The notes beneath the pieces were generated by a model, which did no database searches, had not been told where the DNA came from, and saw only the letters and a program-made list of their open reading frames with translations. Positions 23,201 through 35,200 of a stretch of 64,000 nucleotides of DNA are shown here, in pieces; the stretch's first letter is position 1; every line of letters begins with the position of its first letter. Position numbers and translations under genes: made by a program. The stretch is from Cyanoderma ruficeps (Eukaryota > Chordata > Aves > Passeriformes > Timaliidae). The DNA lies in contig VZDJ01000223.1 in assembly GCA_008694505.1 (NCBI GenBank), positions 5,865,679-5,929,678 on the forward strand, read 5' to 3'.

Positions 23201-26200
23201 CGTGGCGGAAAACGCGGCGCCCCTGCAAGCGGCCGAGGCCGCGGTCATCCGCCAGAAGTGCCAGGACTTCGAGGTGCCTGCCCGGGGGCTCCTCAGCACC
23301 TTTGGGAAGGCTCTGCTGCTCTTCCCAATTGCTGGATCCTGGCTGCCCTCATGAACCCCATCCTCCCACACAGGTCCAGCAGCTCGCCTTCCGGGAGACT
23401 TTCCAGGGAAAAGCCCCTTTCTCATACACAGAACCAGACCCCTACAAGTCACTGAACACGGTAAGGAAGGGGAGGACATCAGGGCCACTGCTGTCCCCTC
23501 TGGCACTGCCTGGCCACCCTGACACTGGATTCTGGGGAGGGGCAGCCACTCCAGGTCTGGCTCCAGCTCCCAGGCTGATAGGAAGGGTCTGCCCTGCAAC
23601 AGGGACACAGCCCCTGCTGGAATAGAGACATGTCCCTTGCACACAGTGCCTGGCTGACACCTTTTCCTTCCCTCCATCCAGCAACAAGAGAGCATCATGG
23701 CCTTGGAGAAGGAAATGGAAGAGCTGGCCACCTCAGCTGCACTGTTTGAGGTGTCGCTCCCAGAGTACAAACAGCTTAAAATGTGTCGCAAGGAGCTGCG
23801 CCTGCTGAAGGAGCTCTGGGACATGGTCACCCTGGTATGTGCTGTGGTCTGGGAGCCAGGACACAGAGCCCAACGCTGCTCCCAGGCAAGGGCTGGACAG
23901 CAGGCTGCTCTTGGCTGGCATGGGCACCTAGCATGGGCACCTGGTGCCAGCTGGGCATTGCCAGCCAAAGGTGCAGAGGTGTTGCAGCTTCTCAGAGAGC
24001 TCATTGCCATCAGAGGGAGGATGAGATATGGGGCAGGTTGTTACATTTGAAGCAGGTCTGCATGGCGTGTGCATGAGTGGGGGGCCTGGTGGGCACACAG
24101 GGCGTGGGGGCACTGGGAATGCCGCTCCTCTTCCCAGGCAGGAATGCTTCTGCTAATCACATGTTGTGAAAATGCATTCTGGGTCCAGGTGAACTTGAGC
24201 ATCGCTGCCTGGAAGACAACCAAGTGGGCAGAGCTTAACGTTGAGGATATGGATATTGAGTGCAAAAAATTTGCTAAAGATATCCGGAGTTTGGATAAGG
24301 AGGTGAAGAGCTGGGACGCGTTCACAGGCCTGGACAGCAGCATGAAGAACATGATCACATCCCTGCGCGCCGTGAGCGAGCTGCAGAACCCAGCCATCAG
24401 GAACCGGCACTGGCAGGAGCTTGTGCAGACAACCAAGGTGCTTCTGAGTCTCCTGCCCGCTCCTGGCCCAGGAGGCTCCAGCCCCTGGCCCAGGAGGCTC
24501 CCAAGATCCCCACCCAGCAAGGAAAGGGTGCCATTAAGTTTAAATCGGGCCACACGCCAGATTTGTGTAGGGTCTCTAAATGTGGGTGTTAATGAGCTGC
24601 TGGACTGCCTCTCTGTGGAGGGGAGTCCATGGCCCAACCAGGCTGGTTCTGCTCCAGGTGGAATTCACCATGTCTGAGAAGACCACCCTCGCGGACCTGC
24701 TGCAGCTGAACCTACACAAGTTTGAGGAGGAGGTTCGCGGCATTGTGGACAAAGCATCAAAGGAGGCTGGGATGGAGAAGGTAAACGGGGCCCAGCTCCT
24801 CCCCTGCTTTGCTGAGACCCTTGTGCTGATGGGACTGTGGCTGTCAAGGGTTTGTGCTCGGTTCCTGGAGCTGGAGCCCACAGGGAGCACACGGAGCTTG
24901 TGGAGCCCACACCTGGAGCAGGCACCTCTCTGTCCTCCTGCTTCCCCACCGGGGCTGGGCCCAGCACCACGGCATCCAGCTCATCCTCATGCCCCAACTG
25001 CAGGTGCTGAATGCCCTGGACACGACTTGGGCCACAATGGAGTTTGAGTATGAGCCCCACGGCAGGACCCAGCTGCCACTGCTCAAGACGGATGAGGTGC
25101 TCATTGAGACGCTGGAGGACAACCAAATGCAGCTGCAGAACGTGCTGGCCTCCAAGTACCGAGCCTTCTTCCTTCAGAGGGCACAGGACTGGCAGCAGAA
25201 GCTGTCAACCAGTGACACTGTTATCAACACCTGGTTTGAGGTACAGAGGAAATGGAGTCACCTGGAAACAATCTTCATAGCATCTGAAGACACACGCAGC
25301 CAACTGCCAGAGGATTCCAAGAAATTTGATACCATTGATGAGGATTTCCGGGTGCGAAGCCCATTCCCCCTCTCCTTTTCCCTGCAGCTCTCTGCCAGAT
25401 TGGGTTGGCTGAAGTGCTTTTCCTCTCCAGGAACTAATGGCTGAAGCAGTACAAACTCCCAACGTGATTGAATGCACCAACAAGCCTGGGCTGCTGACCC
25501 AGCTGGAAGAGCTGCAGGACAGGTAAGGATCAAGTCATCCTGGTGAAGCGTTTGGGAGGCCAAAGGAAGAGGGTGATCCCCCCAAAGCATCAGCAAGACA
25601 AGGACTGAGCAAAGAGTAAAACTGATAAATGAGTGTTAATGGCAGCTTTTTCTGTTTTCTGCCAGGCTGGCAGTCTGTGAGAAGGCCTTGGCTGAATACC
25701 TTGAGACCAAAAGACTGGCTTTTCCCCGGTTCTATTTTGTTTCCTCTGCGGACCTACTGGATATTTTATCGAAGGGGACTGAGCCCCTTGAGGTATAGGC
25801 TGTGTGTGAGCATGGGGATGAGTCCTGTGCCATTTCCCTGCACTTGTTTGAACAGTTTTAGAACATTTTTTCACTCTTATGGGCAGAACACCATCCCTGA
25901 TCCCCCTTCCTGGGAGTGCAGTGCCCAGGGAGCACCCAGGGGTAGATCCAATTGCTGGTCACACCTCCACAGGTGACGGGGGTCCTGACAGTGGCTGTGC
26001 CTCTGCTCTCAGGTGTCCCGGCACTTGACGAAGCTGTTCGACAGTATGGCCAAGCTGGAGTTCCAGCAGGGTCCAGACAAAAAGCCTCAGAAGGTGGCCC
26101 AGGGGATGTTCAGCCGGGACGGGGAGCACGTGCCCTTCGATGCAAATTGTGACCTCTCTGGCCAGGTCAGTTGAGCTTCGTGGAGACTCTGCAGGTTGAG

Positions 26201-29200
26201 GCGGGGGGCAGGTTGAGGATGGGGATGAACTTTTGCTGGTTGTGCTCCAACAGCCTGGCAGGAGTAAAAACATGCAATTACAAAGATTTTTGGCCAAAAC
26301 CCCCAGAAACGGCACCTGCATTGTAGGTACAGAGCAGCACAGTCAGGTGCTCCAGCCAGCCTCCCCGTCCCTGGAGGGCTGCAGAATGGTCACACCTTGG
26401 CTGTGTGCCCTCAGACCACCCCTCACCACATCCCATGGGCTGTGCCCTGTGGGACCAGCACCGGACTCTCTCCTGTGGTGTACTGCGATGTGCAGGGAGA
26501 GGTCTGTGGAGCCCAGGTGGGCTGGGAGCCTCTCACTCAGCTCTGCTGGGTGTGACTGCAGGTGGAGGTTTGGCTGAACCGGCTGCTGGAGCGCATGCGC
26601 TCGACACTGCGGAGCCTCATCCCCCAGGCCCTGGGCACCTACGAGGACAAGCCACGGGAGCAGTGGGTGTTTGACTACCCAGCACAGGTGGGTGCTGCTG
26701 CACGGGGCCAGGCTGAGCCGGCTCTGAGAGGGGCAGGAGGAGGAGCCAGAGAGCCCCGGCAGGCACAGGCGCCCACCCGGAGCCATAGCAGGTTCCTCTT
26801 TATGGCCGTGTTGTCCCCGTGGTTTGCTGCAGGTCGCTCTCACGTGCACCCAGATCGCCTGGACCACAGAGGTCGGTGCTGCCTTTGCGAGCCTGGAGAA
26901 AGGTTACGAGAATGCCATTAAGGATTATAACAAAAAGCAGGTTGGCACCGTCCACACCTGAGCTGGAGCGAGCCCGAGCCTCCCTGCCAGGCCAGGGATC
27001 ATCAAGAGGTGGACAAATGAGGGCATCATCTCTATGTCCATTATTTCTGTCCTTCCCCAGATTGCTCGGCTGAATGCCCTGATTTCCCTGCTCCTTGGGA
27101 ACCTGAGTGCTGGAGACAGAATGAAGATCATGACAATCTGTACTATTGATGTCCATGCAAGGGACGTTGTGGCCAAAATGATCCAAACAAAGGTATTTGG
27201 TACCAGAGAGAATTTTTGCTGCACCATCTCTCAGAACTTTGGAGATCAGATTTCCCGTCACTCTATTACTTTGGGGCTGGGCACCTCTGTTGGTGGGTGT
27301 GGACTGGGCTGGGCTGTGAGGAGGGATGGTCCTCCCCCACCCCGGCACGGCCCCGGGACCCCTTTGCACACTGTCCTTGTCCTGGGAGGTGGCAAAGGGT
27401 CCCAAGGCACGGGTGTGTCTCTGTCCCAGCGGGACACAGCCCCCCACAGCCAGCTGCTCTGCAGGTGGAGAACTCCCAGGCGTTTGCCTGGCAGTCCCAG
27501 CTCCGGCACCGCTGGGACGACGGGGCAAAGCACTGCTACGCCAACATCTGCGACGCTCAGCTCCTGTACGCCTACGAGTACCTGGGGAACACCCCCCGCC
27601 TGGTCATCACCCCCCTGACGGACAGGTCGGGGCTTGGCTCCCCACACCTCCCCTGCCCCTGGCGCTGCGGCCGTGCCACGGCCCCGCTCAGCCCCGGTGT
27701 CCTCCCCACACAGGTGCTACATCACCCTGACACAGTCCCTTCACCTCTACATGGGGGGGGCCCCCGCTGGCCCCGCGGGCACCGGGAAGACAGAGACCAC
27801 CAAGGACCTGGGCCGGGCCGTGGGGATGATGGTGTACGTGTTCAACTGCTCCGAGCAGATGGACTACAAGGTAGGGCACGGGACAACAGCACGGTGACAC
27901 TGAGGTGAGAACCATGGGGTGTTCAAGACAAGGGGACCCTGGGTTTGGATCTATGGGAACCCAGGGGAGCCTCGGCAGTGGGGCTTTATCACTGTGGGGA
28001 ATTTCTCCAGGGAAGAGCACAATCTGTAAGGCATGAGCAGGTCTCAGCACTCGAGTTTTGTCACCAAATCCCCCACTGCAGCTGCCGTGAGGGGTCACAG
28101 TGCCTGAGCCCTGTCCCGCTGCTCTGTTTCTCTCCAGTCCTGTGGGAACATCTACAAAGGACTTGCCCAGACAGGTGCCTGGGGCTGCTTCGACGAGTTC
28201 AATCGCATTTTGGTGGAGGTCCTGTCTGTCATTGCGGTGCAGGTGCGCGCTGTCCCCACAGCCTGGTGGCACTGGGTGCCAAAAAGGCTTCTCAGCTCAT
28301 GTCCTGGATGCTGCCCCAGTTAAACCTGACTGGCAGGACAGTTTGCCACTGTTCTCTCCACTATATCCTGTTTGGACACAGGGTGGGGGTGGAAGCACAG
28401 CAGTGCAGGAGATTTGGGCACAGTAAAATCTCACAGCCCAGCTGTGTCCCATCCTGGTGACCTGTCACACCCCCCCCCCCCAGCTCTGCCATCACCTGGG
28501 ATAGGTTGTTGGGGTGATTAGGAAGGAGCTGGTTTAAGGCCAGCTCTCCTGCTGCTGAAATCTCAATATTATTCCTGGCACAGCCAAACCCTCAGGCTCA
28601 CCTTGGGGAGCAGTCAGGGCCAGTCAGGACACTGGGCAAGGGGCTGGGAACTGCCAGCACCAACATCTCTGCTCACCTGGCAGGTAAAATGTATTCAAGA
28701 TGCAATCCGTGCCAAGAAGAAGACATTCAACTTCCTAGGGGAGACCATCTCCCTGGTGCCATCGGTTGGGCTGTTCATCACCATGAACCCTGGCTACGCC
28801 GGGCGCACAGAGCTGCCTGAGAATCTGAAAGCCCTGTTCAGGTGGGTGGGTGTCACTGCAGCACTTTGTCCTGTGCTGGCACTCATGTGCCACCTCCATA
28901 GCGTGACCTAAGCCAAGGGTGTTCGTGTGCACTGGTGGCCCTGGTGTGAGGGAGCCCTTGGCACAGCCCTGTCACTCCCCAGAGGTGGCCGGGTGGGGTG
29001 ACCTGCACTGCTCTGCAAAGGGGGTTGCCACCCTCAACTGAAAATCCAGTTGAGAGTTGACAAAAAGGTGGTGAAGCACTGGAGGGGGAGGCACAGAGAT
29101 GCTGTGGGACCCCTGTCCTTGCTGGAACTCAACCTGTGACTGCAGAAGGGCCGGTGTGCCCCAGTCTGGTGGAACATGAGCCCCACTTGGCGAAGGGGTC

Positions 29201-32200
29201 TGAGCAGGAGACCCCAGCAAGTGTAACTGCAGCAACTGACTGTTTGTTACACTGGAAACTTGGGGGCAAACCTTGGGAGCTGTGGGAGGTAAGGATGTGG
29301 TTAGCAGCCCTGACAACTGCAGCTGCTCCTCTCTAGACCCTGCGCTATGGTGGTCCCCGATTTTGAACTGATCTGCGAAATCATGCTTGTGGCAGAGGGG
29401 TTTCTCGATGCCAGGCTCCTGGCAAGGAAGTTCATCACTCTCTACACACTCTGCAAAGAGCTGCTGTCAAAACAGGTAATTAACAATATTACACAGTGCT
29501 GTCTGTGAGAGCAAAGAGTCCATTTGATCATCAAACCTGACACACTGCAGTGGGATTGCTGGTGATGACACACGGAGTGATGGTTTTGCACAGCTCAGGT
29601 CTATGGCTGGACAAGATCCACTTCTACCTGGTGCATCATATGGCACCTTTCTGGCTTAAGGAATGAATCAAGAAGCCCAAAAGCAGAATAGCATGGAATT
29701 ACAATTGGAATTAGAATTAGGCCAGTTAAGATGAGAGCATTCAGATATTATTCATCTCAAGAGAGGTGATTTACACTATAAACGTGTCTCCAACAACAAG
29801 TCAGATTCCCAGTTCCAAATCGCCCCCGTGACTGACAGAGGCTTTTCCTGTAAATAAGCTCAGTTTAGGTCCAGCCCAGTGGGTGCCATGTGGATGACCT
29901 GGCTGGGGGCTGATGCACTGGGTGTTCCTCTGCAGTGCTGTTTGAAGCAGTTCTCCCCCACCAAAGTGAAATGGTGATTCTCTGCCTCCTGTCACAGGAC
30001 CACTATGACTGGGGGCTGCGGGCCATCAAGTCCGTGCTGGTGGTGGCAGGCTCTTTGAAGAGGGGGGACCCTGGCTCTGCAGAGGACCAGGTTCTGATGA
30101 GAGCTTTACGAGACTTCAATATCCCCAAGATCGTGACAGATGACTTGCCTGTGTTCTTGGGGCTGATTGGAGACCTGTTTCCATCTCTGGACGTTCCCAG
30201 GAAGAGGGACCTCAACTTTGAGAAGGTGCAAGCCCAAGCGTGGCACCATTCCCAGAGATGTCCCAGTCCTGGCAGGATCCAGAGGCTGATGGTCTCTTCA
30301 GCACTTCTGGCTCATCTCCAGGGTCTTTCCACTGCAAGGTGGTCAGTGCCCGCTCTCCCTCCCAGGTCATCCGTGAGTCCGTGCTGGAGCTGAAGCTGCA
30401 GGCAGAGGAGAATTTTGTGTTGAAGGTGGTACAGCTGGAGGAGCTGCTGCAAGTGCGACACTCCGTCTTCATCGTCGGCAACGCTGGCACCGGCAAGTCC
30501 CAGGTAGCAGCCAAACCATCCTGAGGACATGGGGCCCCTCTGGCCTCAGCCAGGCATATCCCATGGCCCCCACAGCTTCTTGGTGAGGGCTGTGCAGAGC
30601 CCAGCTCTGGCAGAGCGGTGTTTGGGCAGGGGACAGCAGTGCAGCCACAGCCAGGCCAGGCCCTCAGGCACTGTGTGTGAGCCCGTGCAGCTGAGCAGGT
30701 TTGGGATGCACAGCTCAGGGGCTGCCCGAGACACCCACGAGCAGAGAGAGACAAAGACAGAGCAGACAGGGGCACGCTCTCAACACTGACCCTGGGCGTG
30801 CTGCGGTGCCAGCAGGGTGACAGGACAGGGCTGGCTGGCAGGACAGGGCTCCCGCAGTGCCCTGTGCAGGAGCAGGCTCTGCAGAGGGAGTCCAGGTGCT
30901 TTCCCAGAAGCAGTCCAGGTGGGAACAGGGCTCCACGTCCCCCCACTGCAGGCAGGGGCTGCCAAAGGCTGTTTTCCCCGGTGGGATCAGCACCTGTGGC
31001 TGCACCATCCTCTCCCCACAGGTGCTGAAGTCGCTCAACAAGACGTACAAAAGGCTGAAGAGGAGGCCAGTCACGGTGGACCTCGACCCCAAGGCTGTGA
31101 CCTGTGATGAGCTGTTTGGGATCATTCATCCAGCCACACGGGAATGGAAGGATGGTGAGACACCAATGCTGTGAGCTCAGTTTGTGGGATGTGAGATGGA
31201 ATGGGAAGACTTTTCCTTCGGGTTCTTTCCTGGAGTGGGAGGGAGAGGAAATACGTTTCATGGGAGCACCAATCCCACGTGTCCTCCAGCAAATGGCTGT
31301 GTGTGGAGAGGAAAAACCCGAGTCTCTCTGTGGGGCAGGTCTGTTCTCCACAGCAATGCGTGACCTGGCCAACATCACGCATGATGGGCCCAAATGGATC
31401 ATCCTTGATGGAGACATTGATCCAATGTGGATTGAGTCCTTGAACACAGTCATGGATGACAATAAGGTTGGTGCCATCACACCCCAGGGGCTTTGCTCAC
31501 TTGTTATCTCGGGGGGACCAACTCCAGGCATCCCCCACAATGAGCCACTTCCCCCAGGTTCTCACCTTGGCCAGCAACGAGCGCATCCCCCTCACTCCCA
31601 CCATGAGGCTCATCTTCGAGATCAGCCACCTGCGGACGGCCACGCCAGCCACCGTGTCCCGGGCAGGAATCCTCTACATCAACCCCACAGACCTGGGCTG
31701 GAACCCGTGAGATGGGATGGGAAGGGGTGGGATGGGATGGGATGGGATGGGATGGGATGGGATGCTCACTGCAGCCCCACTTTTCTCTCCCACAGCATTG
31801 TGACCAGCTGGATTGAGACAAGGACAGTGAAGTCTGAGAAGGCCGCTCTGACGATCCTCTTTGACAAGTACCTGCCACCATGCCTGGAGAAGCTCAGGTC
31901 TGAGTTCAAAACAATCACCCCTGTTCCTGAGGTCACGGCCATACAGACAGTTCTGTCCCTGCTGGAATGTTTCCTGACACCGAAGAATGTCCCAGCAGAC
32001 TCACCCCGGGAGCAATACGAGCTCTTCTTTGTCTTTGCCTGCATCTGGGCCTTTGGCGGGGCCTTGTACCAGGACCAGGTACAGCCACAGGACTGCTTTG
32101 CACCTGCCACCCCTCTCTGCATCCCGTCGTGTGTCCAGGGTCTGAGTGTCTCTGTTTTGTCCTCCAGCTAGTGGATCACCGCCAGCAGTTCAGCAAGTGG

Positions 32201-35200
32201 TGGCTGACAGAATTTAAAACCATCAAATTTCCTAATCAGGGGACAGTTTTTGACTATTACATTCATCCAGAAAAGAAGACATTCAATCCCTGGGATGAAA
32301 GGGTGCCAGAGTTCGAGCTCGACCCCGACGTCCCCTTACAGGTATTTCCCACAAGAGCTGTGTTTATACGATTGGTTTGACTATCCCTCCACAGTGTTCC
32401 CCTCAGCAGTGCATGGAGCATCATCAGGATTGGGACTGGTAGCACCCATCAAACCCAATGGCTTCCTATGGTTCCCTTTACCCCACAGAAGCCTCATGCA
32501 AGGGCTGTGAGTTCCACGTCTCCTTTACCCTCAGATTAACCTGCAGCTTCAGACAGTCTTGCAAAGTAGTAGCTGTGACTATTGCCTGAGTGCAAAATGT
32601 CCTTTAGCATTTGATCTGTTTCCTACAGAGGCATCTTGGGGGCTTATCTAAGCTGTCAGGGAAAAGAGGGCGAGGAGCTGTGGCTGTGTGGCAGTTTCAG
32701 GAACTCTCCATATTGTTCTGTGTAATAACTTGGTTTTGGTCAGAAAGTCTTTAGAATAATAGATCACACAGTGCTGCTTTAGAGAGGGCCCAGGTTTGCA
32801 CGCAGGGGGCACTGTCTGTTGGAGCTGCCAGGAGCTCTGTGCATGCTGCCCACTGCCCCAACACAGGATCCTGCCTCTGCCAGTGCCAGGGCAAGGCAGG
32901 GACTGACAGTGCCTCTCCCCAGGCTGCCGTGGTGCACACCGCAGAGACCATTCGCCTCCGCTACTTCATGGACCTGCTGATGGAGCAGCAGCGGCCGGTG
33001 ATGCTGGTGGGGAACGCAGGGACAGGAAAGTCAGTCCTGATGTGGGACAAGCTGGAAGCGCTCGGCACAGACGAGTATCTGGTGCAGTCTGTGCCCCTCA
33101 ACTTCTACACGACCTCAGCCATGCTGCAGGGTAAGGCTCACAGAGCCAGCAGCTGGCCCCACACTGGGCTGTGCCCCAGGGTCCTGCAGTGCTGACCCCC
33201 CACCCACCTACTCCTCTCACTGCAGCTGTCCTTGAGAAACCCCTGGAGAAGAAATCAGGGAGAATTTTTGGCCCACCTGGCACCAAAAGGCTGATCTACT
33301 TCATCGATGACATGAACATGCCAGAAGTGGACAAGTATGGCACTGTGGCACCACACACACTTATTCGGCAGCACCTGGACCACGGGCATTGGTGGGTGCT
33401 GGATGGGCACAGCATGATGGGGGGACCCTGTCCCCATCCCTGGGGAAAGTGTCACAGTGCTGGTCCCTGCACAGGTATGACAGGAACAAACTGACCCTGA
33501 AGGACATTCGCAATTGCCAGTACGTGGCCTGCATGAACCCGACCGCCGGGTCCTTCACCATCGACTCACGGCTGCAGGTGTGCAGGGGGCAGGGCTCTGC
33601 CTGGCACCTTCACTCTCCAGGCACCAAAGCCCAGAGGGTGGAACGACCCTGCAGTGCCAGCTGGGTGCATCAGCCCCTTGTGGGGCAAAGTGCCCATGTC
33701 AATTTCTGCCCCTTTGTGCAGCGGCACTTCTGTGTCCTGGCAGTGAGCTTTCCCAGCCGGGAGGCTCTGCACACCGTCTACGGCACCATCCTGAAGCAGC
33801 ACCTGGCCCGGCAGAACATGCCAGCACCTCTCCAGAAGATGCAGGCCCAGCTGGTAGCAGCGGCGCTGGGTGAGCCTTTGCCACACTGGGGTGGGACAAG
33901 CCCCTGGGGAATGCACTGTTGGGGAGCCAGGCTCAGGGCTCTCTGGGGACCGGGACCCTGCTCACCCCCCTGTCCTGCCAACAGCCCTGCACCAGAAGGT
34001 TGCCTCCAACTATCTGCCAACAGCCATCAAGTTCCACTACATCTTCAACCTGCGGGACCTCTCCAACATATTCCAGGTAGTGGGGGAGCTGTTTCTTCTA
34101 AAATATCCTTTTTCCTTCCTTTCCTCATCCCACATCCTTGCAGCATACCATGTTCCTGAAAAGAGCTTTGGCTCTTCCCAGAGCAAACCTATGCAATCAG
34201 CTACAGCAGCACTAAAATTACCCTAAGGGCTATGGGATTTGGTTGTCAGGGGCTGCTCTTCTCCACCCCCGAATGCCTGAAAACCCCTGTGGACTTGGTG
34301 CGTCTCTGGCTTCACGAAGCAGAAAGGGTGTATGGAGACAAGCTTGTTGATGAAGAGGATCAGTACAGCTTCAAGAAGCTGCTGTCAGACATCTGCAAAG
34401 CCTCCTTTCAAGTAAGTTGTGCTGAAAAGTAGAGCGCTCCAGCCCAGTGGTGCCCCCAGGTGCCCCACAGCTGAGCCCCATGGCCGGAATTGCCTCTCCC
34501 AGGACCTTAACGAAGAGTTGATGTTCGCCAAGCCCAACATCTACTGCCACTTTGCCCAGGGCATGGATGAGTCCAAGTACATGCCAGTGACAAGCTGGTC
34601 AGCTCTGAGTGACCTGCTCAGGGAAGCCCTGGACAGCTACAATGAGGTGAATGCAGCGATGAATCTGGTGAGTGTCTGTGGCAGGCAGCTCCGCCCTGAA
34701 AAGATGGGACTGTGGCATTGCACTGCTTGGTGGGGTTGGTGCATTTTGGGGCACTCACTGCTTTTTCCGCCCTGATCCAGAGCACCAAACCTTCCCCTCC
34801 TGTTTTCGTCAGGTGCTCTTTGAAGATGCAGTGTCTCACATCTGCAGAATTAGCCGGATCTTGGAGTCTCCTCGGGGCAACGCGCTGCTGGTGGGGGTGG
34901 GAGGCAGTGGGAAGCAGAGCCTGGCACGGCTGGCAGCTCACATCAGCAACCTGACCGTGTTCCAGATCACACTGAGGAAAGGCTATGGCATCCCAGACCT
35001 GAAGGTAGGATCAGCTTTGGACCCTGGCTCAGTGCCACCTGCTTGGGGATGGGTCCTGCACCTGCAGCCACAGTGCCTGGGTGGGCTCACGAGGCTCTGC
35101 TCTCCTTGTGACACAGTGTTTGCACACAGGATCAGCTGTCACACAGGTGACACCCATGAATCCTGCCTCGGGGGCCACAGTGCTTCCCCAGCCAGGCATA

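Noticed and set aside
30212..31540. 442-residue antisense open frame across DNAH17 AAA2
   Set aside because: A shadow of DNAH17 exons 40-43 and their introns on the opposite strand. The sense exons have conserved motifs and correct splice sites.
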